A DNA stretch of 64,000 bases from NCBI GenBank assembly GCA_020746105.1, contig CM036632.1:5766001-5830000 (forward strand). Reading direction: 5' to 3'. Shown here one piece after another: positions 30,140-42,153 of this stretch. Under the pieces are notes generated by a model that was not told the DNA's origin, did no database searches, and saw only the letters and a list, made by a program, of their open reading frames with translations. Within the stretch, counting starts at the first letter, position 1, and every line of letters begins with the position of its first letter. Source of the stretch: Trogon surrucura (lineage: Eukaryota; Chordata; Aves; Trogoniformes; Trogonidae). Both the position numbers and the translations under genes were made by a program.

Positions 30140-31585
30140 GAGACATTGGAGGGGACTGTGACACTGGAGAGGTTTATACCCATGCAAATGAGAGCTGTTT
30201 TGAGGGTGGGACAGTCTGGTCTAATTGGAGTACCAAGAAGCCAAGAACTCCACTCAGAAAGCCAGTCTTTCAAAGGGAAGTTGCAATAACCCAGGGAAAG
30301 GTTAAATAATATAGTGCCAGCTTCTGCTGTCCCATCTCTACTGGTGTTAGGGACAGGACTGTCTTTGCTCCTTTGACTAAGCAGCCCCACACTGTGGTCT
30401 GGGCTCTGCCACCGCACTGCTGAAGTCTTGATGCCAGCCCCCGTGCCCACACTGGGGGACACCGGGTGGCGGGAGACCCAGGCTGCAGGACAGACCAGCT
30501 GCCCTCGCCCTCCTCTTACCTCCAAGCAGTGCTGAGGCCTGAAAGAAATGCTTTTCTCAGCACAGTTCTGCTCTAGTTTCTCCCAATTTGAGTAAAAAAA
30601 TGATCTGGAAGGGCCCCGTGGAGAAAACCAGCCCAGGAAGGTGACTTCACTTCACCTCAAAACCCGCTAACAGCTGAAAGACGTCATCCTTATTTTTACA
30701 TCTTTTCCCCTCTCCTTCCCCCAGACAAGCCTCCGGAGTTGTGCAAAAGACCTTTACCAGGGAGGCAGTCATCCTCTTCTCCCTCCAGATGGGGATGCAG
30801 CTGCCCAAGTAATTCCCCTGGGAGCAGTGGTGGGACCTCACTGGGGCTAACGAGAGGTCTCACAGCTGCATTTCTGAAAGCGGCTGGTGACAGAAGCACT
30901 TGTTTATGTCTAAACCAACTTATCTCTGAATGGATCAGAAGTTAAAAGGGATTCCAGCTTCCTTATCAGAGTCTTTATGAGGGAACCAGACTGTGACTGG
31001 TGGTGGTAGGAATGCTTACTGGGAACCGTCTGTTCCTCCTCACCCCTCACTATTTACTGTCACTGGGTTTTGCCTGACCTGTGGGAGGGCAGGCGGGAGC
31101 TGAGCCTGGCTGGGTGATGGTGGCCAGGATAGAGAGATGCTGGGGGATGCTGCTGCTCAGGGCAGGACCGCTGGCAGGGAAAGACACTGCATGGGGGATC
31201 CTCCCCATACCAAGCAGTGATGGAGAGCACACATCCTTCTGTTAAATTTCCCCTCTGATTTTTTTGGTCCACTCATTTTTTTTCCCCAATTTTTAGTCCA
31301 ATTTCTATTCCCTGTTAATCCTTGGAAACTTACTTAGGGACTGTCTGGGCTGTTATTATCTGGGGTTGTGAGCTGAGCAGTGAAAGGACGAAGGCAAGTC
31401 TACAGCCTCAGGTTTGCAGCTGCACGCCAAACAAACCGACGGGTAAAGCTGGGAGCTGTTTTACACACAATTCCTACTGGGTGGGTTTTTTCCCTGCTCT
31501 TATGCTGCAAAATGTAAATCGCAACATGAAATTATTTTATTTATGAATTTTTTTTTCTAATAAACAGCAATTTCTACCATGGAGC
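30140..31585 (+). terminator. TMEM184A: TMEM184A 3'UTR and polyadenylation signal
   Basis: About 1.4 kb of non-coding sequence after the stop, ending at AATAAA 31559-31564. No earlier canonical + strand signal was seen. Confidence 0.7.
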
Positions 31586-34185
31586 GAGCAAGTGTTTTCA
31601 CTTAGCTCAGCAAGCAAAGCCCACGATCTGCCTGTTCCTGCTCTAATGCTGATGCTCTTAAGCTCAATGTCCTCCCTGCCCCTCAATGCTGGCCCAGCAG
31701 AAATACCTGCACACGCAGCATCCTGCATGTCTTGGCATTCCCACGGGATTTGTGCTCATCTTTTTCGTTCTGCAAAGTGTGTGTGTGTGTGTCCTGCTTG
31801 CTCTCCGTGCACTGCACCTCTTCCAACTCTCACCTAAGCTGCGAATGCAGCAATTCAGCTGCTTCTGCTTTAGCCAAGGTAAGCCCAGACTCCAGCACTA
31901 ACAAGACAACCTCTATTTATTATTATTGGAGAAATCTTAATTGCGCTGGAAGCCCAGATACCAGACGAGCAGCCTACAGCTAAGCCAGTCTTGCAAGACC
32001 CTCTGTTCGAAGTACCGCTGCTTATACCTGCTCAGCCTCTGAGTCCAGTTCCACTTTTACTGCCATGAGGTCTGTAAACAAGAGCCTCACACTCTGCACA
32101 TCCAGGCATCCATCCAGGGTCTTGCACATCCTGGGAGCAGGATCCTCCTGCCCGCAAAGCGCAGCCTCAGTTCTTGGGGACAAGGCCACTTGGCTTTGTG
32201 ACGCAGCCAGCACCGAAGCGGGGACATCTCTCGGCTGAACATCTTGGTCTTCTCCACCCCTCTGGGAGAGGGCTGGCCACAGCTGCAGGAACAGAGGCTG
32301 CTCTGGCTCCTGGGGAGAGGACAGACTGCAAAGGTGATGATGGCACATCTGTCGGCACGCTCACGGCCGCTGAGATAAAGACTTGCACAAGAACACAGCA
32401 AGAAATGTAGTTGTACTTCATCGCACAAATGATCCACTCCGGTGCGTAATGGGCTGCATTCATTGCTCTTGCCAGCAGGTGCAATTCCCACTGCACACAG
32501 TAACATTTGCCTATTTATGTCAAGCCCTGATTACTGTATTATATGTAAAACAGGCCTTTCTTGCAAGCAAAACAAGGGCAGGGGGGGAAAGAAATCAGCT
32601 GTGACTCATCCAAGTCAGCAGTGTGATACCAGCCTGAAGGAGCCGTGCTGGGCTGGACACCAGCTGGCTGCTGCGCTCTGCAACAGCAGGCACCGCTCCC
32701 TTCTCCAGCTTGGCCTCCTGGTCGTCCTTTTTCTTGGAGAAGGGAGAGAGGCAGGAGCTCACAGCTCAGGCTGGGCGCCGTCAGGGCCCTCAAACTGTTA
32801 CGCTGTCAAAACGCATCCAGAGGGAACAGAAATACCATCGGTGTTGCAGGCTGAGCGTGTTCCCCAGCAGACGCGTTCCCGTGCTCCTCTGCGAACACGT
32901 CTCCTCCACCTCTTCAACAAGGACGTGGGGAAAGCTGGCGGCGAGCGCACGGGTGACCTACACGGGAGCCCGGCTGTGCCTGGAGCCGTGCCAGCAGCCA
33001 GCCTGGGAGGAACAAGCTTTTCTCGCTGCCAGCAGCAGGCTCCAGTGGTCGGCAGATTTGTTTTCCAGTTGTCGCTTGTCCTCAGGCTTTCCCCAAGGAC
33101 AAGGCTGGGCTGCGGCTCTCGGTTCTCCTGGTGCTTTTTTGGCTTGGGTCAGGCAGGTTTACACCCCGCTCGTGTTGGGGAAGCATCCTCACGGGGCACA
33201 CGGCGCCATCGCACCCTCCATAGCTGGGGCCAGCCAGGCTTCCTACGAGCAGAGGGAAGGCAGGCGGCCGCCGGCACCGCAGCCCAGCCCAGGCTCTCGC
33301 ACACGGCTGCTGGCCTCGTGGTGCCCGGGCAGGGGCACGGAGACTTCTTTTGGGTGGCAGCACCTACCAGCGAGTGCCTGGACCTGGTTGCTGGCAGGCA
33401 GCAGACTGCTGAACCTGCATCAGAGAGCAGGATTTGTGCTATCACAGCTCTGTTCAGAGGGGCTGCTTTTCCCCCTCCCCAGTTTTAGGACCTTCTCCTC
33501 CCCTAAGCATGGGTAAAGACTGAGTTTCATTTCATTGCTGAACCTCCACCTGGCCCGTGTCTGGTGCTCTTTTTCCTCCTAATTAATGCTCCTCCATCCT
33601 TCCAGCAGATGCGGCTGGTCCACCTCCCTCTCTCCTCCTCTCCATCGTCACCGGCTCCTCGCTGCTGTCTCTCTGGGCAGGAGCTGAAGCAGCTGATGAT
33701 GATTTTCTTGCTCAGCATGGTGACTGCAACCACCCCTCAGGCTTCACCCACATCCCTGCTCAGCCAGGCCTGCCTGGCCCCACCTCTGGCACCTAATGAC
33801 CATCCATTACCTGCTGACACACAAAGCCTTTTTTTTTTTTTTAGCCCTACTTCTCTCCACTTTGCTCTACCTCTAATTTCAGCTTCAGCCAACACACCCA
33901 TCTGCCTCCAACCTATTGCCTCAACCCAGCAGAGGCCAAGCAATTTCCTCGTCCTTCAGCTTCCCCTTAAAGAAAATGGACCACTTGGAAGAGGGGCTTC
34001 AAGCAAACACAGCCCCTGGGAGCTCATCTGCACAAGGTACCACCTCTTTAAAGCCCAAACAGGGAAAAAGAGAAAGATAAAAAGTTGATGCAAGGGGTGA
34101 AAGCAGTTCAGAAGGAAACTGAGGGGAACACTCCACTGAAGACCAATTCAGGCTCCAAAATGGTGACCATAGACCAGGGCAAGTC
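31586..34185. other. Intergenic sequence between convergent TMEM184A and MAFK
   Basis: No known gene recognised. A short (GT)n run lies at about 31777-31790. Two + strand open frames overlap at 32442-33488 (348 codons) and 32710-33516 (268 codons). Neither resembles a known protein, and the region is moderately GC-rich, so they are probably chance (see findings). Confidence 0.55.
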
Positions 34186-37100
34186 TGAAACCAGAAAATG
34201 CTTTATTGGAAAGGTACAAAAAAACCAGTCACTGCAGCTAAATTTACAGCAATAAATTACGTCGTGGCTGTCAAGAGAAAGTAATGGACACATACACAGG
34301 GCTATTCGCCTTACAAACAGGAATCCACATTGCTTGGTATATCAATAATTTATTTTATAATAAAAAAGCAGCACAAAAATAAATATTGAAATGAAATTAC
34401 TGAGTAACCACAGAGGATAGAATGAGCTGGTGATAAAAAAACCAAAAAAAACCAACTTAAAACAGAAGACTTCTATCATTAAAAAAATGAAAGCAAGTAT
34501 CCACCATCTACAGAAACACCCCAGCAGACTGAAATACAGACGAAGAAAAACAAATCCACGTTACAAAAGTTTTTCATTTTTGTTTTTTTTTTTTTTAAAT
34601 AAAAACAATCATGACAATGAAGTTTAAATGATTTGAGAGAGAAAGAAAAAAAACAAACAAAGAAAGAAAAGAAAAATGCCACCTTCTCCTCCTCCCTGGG
34701 TCCGAGCCGTCCAGTGGCCTGACCACCCCGCGCTCCTGTGGCACCGCGCCCGGCCCCGCCACAGCTCGCCTCAGCACCGGTTCTCGCCCACCAGCACCTC
34801 ATCCCCTCCCCGGGGCCGCGGCGTCACCCGGGTGTCACCTGGGTGTCTACGCTCGCGCTTCGCGGTCTCCTTCGTAGAGCTGGGCAAGAGCAGAGACGCT
34901 GACTTGCTTCAAAGGGATCTGGAGCCGCCCTGGAGGGAAAGGTTCCCGCTCCCGACAGTGAGCGCAGAGAACACGTCTACAAGACCCAAGATGTCCCTCC
35001 CCGGGTCCCTGCCCAACATCTGCGCCTGCCTCCCGCCCAGGAAGGCCAGGCCCAGGGGAGAGGGTCCCAGTGCTAAAATCTAGAGACCCTCCCTCGCTTC
35101 TCAGTGCGGGGCAGGAGGGGACAAGTGAAGGGGGCAGAGGAGGGAGCCCCGGCATCCAGACTACTGCAGCAAAGAGACAGGCGAGAGGTCGGGCTGTGGC
35201 GGAGCCAGCAGCCGGTTCCCCTCCCGCGGCGCTCGCCCATGGGTGTCAGGCTTGCAAGTGCAGGACGGAGAGACAAAAAACAAAAACAAAAACAAAAAAG
35301 GGAGAGAAAAATAATAAAAAAAAAAAGAACAAAAAGAGAAAAACCACAACAGAAACAAACCGAACCCCAGAGGAATGCAATGCGACAACCCCAAGCTGGA
35401 GGGCCCTCCAAGGCGGAGGGTGGAGGAGCTGGGTCTCCAACGCGTTTCAACAGCTTTCGGGTCATTCCTCCCTCCACGTTACCTTGCAATTCTGATCCCT
35501 CTGTGGAAGTTTAGCCAGGACATTTCATTCCCCTCCAGGTCACCACCCAGGGAGCCCTGGACTGGCAATTTCTTTTAATAAAGATTTACAGTATCAAACT
35601 TGGAAAAAAAATTATTTTTTTTTTTTTACGAAAAATCTGTACGATAAAATGTATATAATTATATATTTATATATATATTTCTCTCTCTTTAAATATTTCC
35701 ACGTGGTCCTTATGGATATCCAATATGGATTACCTACCATGGCTATGGTATCAACAGCTTTAACAACACCCAGGCCTCTTGTTCTTTATCGAGTGACCAG
35801 AGATTTAAGTGCCTACCAGCACTATACTAGCAATCACTTGGACAAGCCTTTGGCACCCTTCCAAGAACTGGAAAAAAAGAAATACTTGGCCGCAAGGGAA
35901 GTGCCACGTAAAGATATGTTTCTCAACTCATTCCAACAGCAAGAAGACCCCACGGAACAAAGTCCGACCTCCGTCCCCCTCGGTGCAACTGGTCTGATTT
36001 CCCTGGCAGGGGGTCAAGGGCAGCCAGAGGGTGTTCCTATCTAGCCAGGAATGTCATGGAGCTCTGGAGCTGTTTTAAAGACTGGAAGCATTTGGGCATT
36101 TTCAAGTCAACTGGCCTTTTTCATCAAAGCTTTCGTTTAAAGCCCCAACAGTGCCAGGAGTCTCCATTTTGCCTGTTTTCGGAGGCACCTGTAAGGTCTG
36201 GGAAAATTTCCAATGTCTGCGAGCTGAAGAACATGAGAGGACCAGGAAATGACAGTAACATCTTTCTCTTCCTCAGCTTCTGCTGTGGGAGTCAATAACT
36301 GGTACTGATACACAGGACATTGATCTGCCTGTTCGGAGATAGGGAGGGAGTGGAGGAGAAATGAGGTAACGCTAAGTGTCATCCAAACTCTACGTGTTGG
36401 GGAAAAAAGCCCACAAAATCCCTTGAAGGAAACTCCCTGCTCCCCTCCATAACACGTGGATCTGGCAGGGGCAACGAGCCTTCAGGAAGCGTCTCACTTA
36501 CACCCCTTCTGGCTCAGTAAGGTCACGGATGTCGATGTTGAGGACTGAACGAGAACCAAGTCTGAGGTTTCTCTTTTCATTAACCTATTTCACAAAGGAC
36601 CCTCCTGGGAAATCCAGAGACTCCTACCACAAGGTGAAAAAAAGAAAAAGAAAAAAAAAAAAAAAAAAAGAAAAAGCAAGCTAACAACTTCTTCCAAAGA
36701 CAAGTAGGGCTTCACTAAAATTCTGCAAACTTACTGCCACTGACAGCAAGACAAAGACTCAAACAACAAATTATACTGGGTGTCAGATGCCAGTTCCCTG
36801 TCCCCTTTGCAACAATGGTAGTACTTGGTTATTCTCTTTCAGTCCAAAACACTCGTGAACTCTCCGTGATCATTTTTTTCTGTTCTGGAGCCCAAACTCT
36901 CTAAGCTCTTCTCCTCATATTAGACTTCAGCAATCTCATTCTCTTCTCACTTGTGTCACAACAGGCATCGTCCGTTCCACAAGTTTCTGACCTGCCCTGC
37001 AAAACTCACAGTCCCTTTTCTTTCCTACTTGAAAAAGAAAAAAACAACAAACCAAACAACAATAAAACACACAAACACCAACATAGCTTTTTTTTTTTTA

Positions 37101-38690
37101 CAGTGACCTGGAAACACTCGTCTTTTCAGCGCTTCTGCGCAACAGCAGAATCACTCCTTTCGGTTTCCCACCTCCTGCCCGTTGCCAAACCAGCATTCCC
37201 TCTCCCAAACCACCACTCAGAGCCATACGAACGACTTCTCGATCCCAATTCTTCTGTTCCCTATACACACACCTGATTTTTCCATCTTGCCCTTCGTGTG
37301 CCTCTCAGGGATAATTCACCCACTCGCAAGAGAAAAGCGTCAAGTTTCAGGGTCACATTCACACAGGTTGTCTGAACACTAAGGGTTGTTCACTACTCTT
37401 TGGATCCCAGCTTCAGCACCTGACGTGCTACGGAGAGGAAAAGATTCTTCCAGCTTCCATCTGACCTCCCCATAGCCCTTCTCTGGTAATCAAAGACCGG
37501 TGAGACCAGCTCTCCAGCTGGGATGTTCACCACTAACCTACCAACGCCTTTGTCAAAGAGGAGGCTCTCTTTTCTCCTCTCGTCTGAATGCTATTGCCCT
37601 CTAGTTACACTTCAGTGCTTTAAAAACATCTTTCCGAAACACTCTGCACAAACCCCTTCTCATAGTGCTGACCCCAGCAGAACCATCCTGCCTTCTTGCA
37701 GCCAGTTCTGCCTCCACCTGGTAACACTTGCAGCATTTTCCCTCCTGTCTCCCCTTCTCTTCCCCATCACAGAGCTCTTCGCAGCATTTACTGTGCCTCC
37801 TTCCCTTGAGCTTCAGGGAATCCAGAAGAAAAAAAAAAAAAAAGAAAAAAGCTGCTACTTCAAGACTGCGGATCATTTGGAAGAAATAAACTGCATAAAT
37901 ATACCCAATTCACAGGCACACCTTAGGGAAGGAGCTATCGGGAAACTTGGGCTTGGAGTAAAGGAGGCTGCAATGTAGTTTTTACAGGCCACACAGGTAA
38001 CGGGGCATATTAAAATATGTAAAATATATATTTTTCCATATTTTAACAGCATGATTGAAAACAAAAGGTTATTCCTAATGGGTGTGGTCAGACCCAAGCA
38101 TTAGGCTCCATCATCCTCCCACTCCCAACCACTCATAGCAGGATGAAATCTTACCCAAACCTACATTCCTGCCCTCGTAACACCAGATGGAAGCGGGGAA
38201 GGTAGCGGAGACCCTTCTTACAGGGAGTAGGGATCCCACTAAAGGAAACTCTTTTTTTCCATACATTCATCTCACATGATGATTTCTACGGTCCATCTGT
38301 TTCCTGGCTCTTGAGCATCATTCACGAAGACCCCGGAGGCTCCTCAGGTATCTTCTCCCAGCTGGAAAGCTGCCCACGGCTGAGAGGGGCTTGGGGAGGC
38401 AGGGGGAAGAAGGAAGCAGATCTTGCAATTTGTACTGCATACAGAACTCAGATCCTGGACATGAGGGGTTGATGGAGCCACCAAGTCCAGATAGAAGCAG
38501 CCAGTTAAGTTCCCTTTGTAGGTTTGGGGGTTTGCTTTTTTCTTTTCTTTTGTTTTTTCTATTTTTTGCACTTTTGGAAGAGAATTGTTAAAATGCCAAT
38601 TCTTGACGTGACCAAGGACTCCGGAACAATGCATAAGAGCCTTATCCCCTCTCCCCTCCGAAAGGCTGCTAGTTCCCCCCACCGAGGGCA
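34186..38690 (-). terminator. MAFK: MAFK 3'UTR with alternative polyadenylation signals
   Basis: Long non-coding stretch downstream of the MAFK stop with no coding exon on either strand. Read on the - strand, polyadenylation signals are ATTAAA at 35574-35579 (3'UTR of about 3.1 kb), AATAAA at 34349-34354 and AATAAA at 34202-34207 (about 4.5 kb). The transcript would carry U- and AU-rich stretches (35.6-35.7 kb, 36.64-36.67 kb) with AUUUA pentamers, suggesting regulated mRNA stability. Which end is used cannot be told from sequence. Confidence 0.65.
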
Positions 38691-40803
38691 CTAGGACGCT
38701 GCTGAAAACGGCACAGAACTGGATGAGATTTCGGCTGATTTCACAATGGTGATGACACTGGTGGTGGCAACTTTGGTCGGGGTAATAGGCCCTCGCGCCA
38801 CAGTACGAGCAAAGGTCTGGAGTGCTTCGTACTTGGAGCGCAAGGCGTCCAGCTCTAGCTTCATGCTGCTGTTTTCTCTGGCCAGCTTCTCCACCTCTTG
38901 CTGCAGCTCAACCCGCTGCCTCTCGAGCTCCTCTTTCTGAGTCACGCGCTTGATGCGGCAGCTGGCAGCGTAGCCCCGGTTCTTCAGCGTGCGTCTCCGC
39001 TGCTTCAGACGGATGACCTCCTCTTTGGTGAGACCCCTCAGGTGCTGGTTCAGCTCCCGTACGGACATTGACACGAGTTCATCATCACTCAGCACTGGGG
39101 CATTCTCTCCCGACTCCTCCTTTACCTGCAAATACCAACAGCACAGGGGTAGTGGCAACCCTACGCCAACAGATGTTCTGGACAGCCAGGAGAGACAGGC
39201 CACCCCTCAGCAACGTGACACCCCGACCTGGAGAACACCCCCGAAGCACCGCAGAGAGCACAAGCTCCACTGAAACAGCTGGTTAATGCGGCAGAGGGCT
39301 GTGCGCTGCCATCGTCTGGGTTTGCGCAACCCTCTTAAGTCAGAGAAAGCAGTGAGCCTTACACATCCCGTGTGAACTGAACAGCGAGTTTTTTAAGGAG
39401 GTAAACGTGAAGCCCTCTGTGTTCCTCTGTCAGGACTCAGAATTCACACAAGATGCTAAAGATGACACCTTTTCCCAGCATTATGCTGGGACACCGGCGC
39501 AGCATCTCAAAAGCAGAAGAGCCACTTGCCTGCAGGGTTTAATTCAGCATTTTGTGGCTTTTTGTTGAAAACTGCTCATTCAAGTAGTGAACAAAACCAA
39601 CCCTGCTCGCTTTCAAGGACCACAGCCTGATTTGGTTTTCCTGGTGCACAGGTCAGGCTCTGAAGTAACATGAGAAAGACACCAAGGCCCTGTGCACTTT
39701 TCTCATGCAAGTCTTCTGCCACAGCTACCTTCAAAATTATAGAATCATAGAATGATCTGGGTTGGAAGATAATCTACTTCCAGCCCCCCAGCCATGGCAG
39801 GGACATCTCCCACTAGCTCAGGTTGCTCAAGGCTCCATTCAGCCTGGCCTTGAACACTTCCAGGGATGGAGCATCTACAACCTCCCTGTATCTCACCACT
39901 CTCAGGATAAAGAACTTCTTCCTTAGATCTACTCTAAACCTACGTTCTTCCAGCTTCCACCTATTACCCTTCAACCTATCACTACTGGCTCTTGTAAAAA
40001 GTCCCTCCCCAGCCTTCTTGTAGGCCCCCTACAAGTACTGGCAGGCTGCTATAAGGTCTCCCTGGAGCCTTCTCTTTTCCAGGCTGAACAAGCCCAACTC
40101 TCTCAGCCTGTCCTCATAGCAGAGGTGTTCTAGCCTTCTGACCATCTTGGTAGCCCTCCTCTGGACTCGCTCCAAGAGCTCCACGGAATCATCTAGTCTC
40201 CTAGATTCATCTAGGTTGGAAAAGACATTTACGATCGAGACCAGAACCTTTAAGACATCATTCTTTTATCTCTTCAGAGACTGCAGGACATCTGGAACGA
40301 AGAGCTAAGACACTGGAAAGAAACTGCGACAATGCATGCACTATCTATGCACCAACCACCATCAAACCAGGCATTTACTGTCTCATGGATCTGAGAGACA
40401 CCAACTGAACACGTCCCTTCCCCAGTGCTTCCCAGTCCTGAGAGGAGAAGTACTTCACTGACAGGCCTGGGAGCACTGGTTTCAGGATGCTGCCAATATC
40501 TGCTATAGCCAAAAGACTCTTGGATAGCACCTGGGATACGCTAGCCTCCGTGCCATCCCAGAGACTTCGGACTTTTTTTGGGGGTATTTCTGGTATTTTT
40601 CTACCCTACCCTTTCCACTAGATAGCAGAAAATTGCATTGGCACCCATATGTAAGAGTGTCTCAGAATGAAAAAGAACAGTTACGTATGACTGACATGGC
40701 ACAGAACACGGTTCTGCAACAGCCTCCCCTGCCCCTCCCAACCACCCAACTCGGCTTTCTTCCCTACCTTTAACGCCTTGTTCGGTTTGGGATTAGTCGT
40801 CAT
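38691..40803 (-). CDS. MAFK: Small Maf bZIP transcription factor MafK
   Basis: Coding exons complement(join(38691..39125, 40768..40803)) give 156 residues, equal to human MAFK. The first coding exon (40768-40847, 12 codons, [12 protein letters not shown]) has acceptor TTTCCAG and donor GTAGGG. The last coding exon starts [17 protein letters not shown]. It holds the extended homology region ([13 protein letters not shown]), the basic region ([18 protein letters not shown]) and a heptad-repeat zipper, and ends [10 protein letters not shown]. Small Mafs lack an activation domain: homodimers repress, and heterodimers with NFE2, NRF or BACH proteins bind MARE/ARE sites in nuclear DNA. A CR1 element lies in the intron between the two coding exons. 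The frame is intact. MAFG and MAFF are excluded by the N-terminal and C-terminal sequences and by synteny. Confidence 0.97.
39738..40250 (-). mobile_element. 5'-truncated CR1 LINE, 3' end
   Basis: Starts with the inverted CR1 terminal octamer repeat (ATAGAATCATAGAATG), continues with TGGGTTGGAAG and the typical CR1 3' part, including sequence whose - strand reading resembles the end of CR1 reverse transcriptase, to about 40195. A further TAGGTTGGAAAAGAC...TTTAAG piece at about 40208-40252 looks like a second CR1-related fragment. The element lies sense to MAFK in its coding intron. Confidence 0.92.
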
Positions 40804-41808
40804 AACCTGAGCACAGTCTTCCGGACAAAACTGCTCAGAAATTGCAACTGGAAAAAAACAAAACAAGATTTTCAGGTTACAGTAATCTCAGAGACGAAGG
40901 TAGGAAGAAGATACCCAAATACAGTCCAAACTGTCAACTCAACCATTAAAAGAAATGAACACACAGTCGTTTAAAGCACCGCGATGGATTCAGAGATCGG
41001 CTTACCCCATTCAGATGCAAGAAAGAGAAATTTGTGTCGACGAGCGCATCGCTTTTCAGCACCGAAGACCTCGTATTTTGCTACGAAACTACACCGAGAT
41101 CAATCAGGGAAGACAGGGCAGGGAGCGGGGGGGGAAGGACATCAGCTCCTGTCTGTAAACACCAGTTATGCTGAGCACCATACCCCGCCTCGCAATATGC
41201 CACCCCTTCCCCAAGGGAGCGTGGTTAGCAGCCTCCCAGGCCCCGTCATCCGCTCACCTCCCTCTGGAGGAATCCCAGACGCTCAGAATGGCCTATTAGG
41301 GACTGAATTAAGAGTTACCTCTGCTCATAAAAGGCACTGAAAAGCCACAAGACAGCGACTCCCTTCATTCTTATTTTGCTTATTATTATAACCCGGCTCA
41401 AAATTGAATCAGCAACCCAGGAAGAAGCTGCCTGGTTCGCAACCTGCTTTCAGCACCGTCCCCACCCAAAGGCGACGCTACCAGAAAACCCAAACAACTG
41501 AAACAAAAGCCCCCCCCTCCCCAACCCCCCGATAACAAAGCAAGGCAGGAGTTTGCCTCTCCCAACGCATCAAGACTGTTACTTCCCGATCCTTTTGGCT
41601 CCAGGCTGCGAGAGCTGACCTGCCCGATATTTCTAGCGACGTGGAGGCATGTCCACCGCCAAAGAAGACCATCCCCTGCCGAGACACTGCCCTTCACTCT
41701 CACCTTAAGCCGGCGACTACACCCCTTCGACCGGCGCCTTGCAGAAAATCCACCTGCCCACACCTCCGCCCAAATCCGTCACCCCGCAGGGTGATGGCGG
41801 GTACCTAC

Positions 41809-42098
41809 CGCGAGAGAGGCGACGGCAGTCGTGCCACCATCACAGCCTCTGCCTGTCGCTCCCCCAGCGGGGAGGGTGCGAGGCGCTGGTGTGTCCCCCC
41901 CCCAGCGATGCACACCCAGCAGCACCGCAGAGCGAGCAGTCTGTCTGGCGGGAGTCCTCTCCCTCTCTCTTCTCACCCCCCCTCCTCGCGCCAGCCCAGC
42001 CCAAACCCTCCCCATTTCCACGTCTGCATCGTGTCACACATCCTAATCATTCATGAAAAATCCAGCCAAAGCATCCCAAGCATGATTCTCTTCTGATA
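41809..42098 (-). promoter_or_regulatory. MAFK: Candidate alternative first exon of MAFK
   Basis: On the - strand a strong donor CG|GTAGGT lies at 41809/41808, preceded by GC-rich sequence and, just upstream, two X-box-like palindromes (42099-42112 and 42140-42153). Mouse Mafk is known to use separate mesodermal and neuronal first exons, so a second promoter is expected. That this is it is inference. The 5' boundary given is nominal. Confidence 0.4.
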
Positions 42099-42153
42099 GT
42101 TGCCATGGTGACCTTGGGAAAGTAGCCAACCCGGAGACAGTCGCCATGGAAAC
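42099..42153 (-). promoter_or_regulatory. Twin RFX X-box-like motifs
   Basis: GTTGCCATGGTGAC (42099-42112) and GTCGCCATGGAAAC (42140-42153) each fit the RFX consensus GTNRCCNNRGYAAC with one mismatch. Their starts are 41 bases apart, about four helical turns. Confidence 0.55.

Noticed and set aside
39823-40023. 66-codon frame ([18 protein letters not shown])
   Set aside because: Lies inside the inverted CR1 element; not a host gene.
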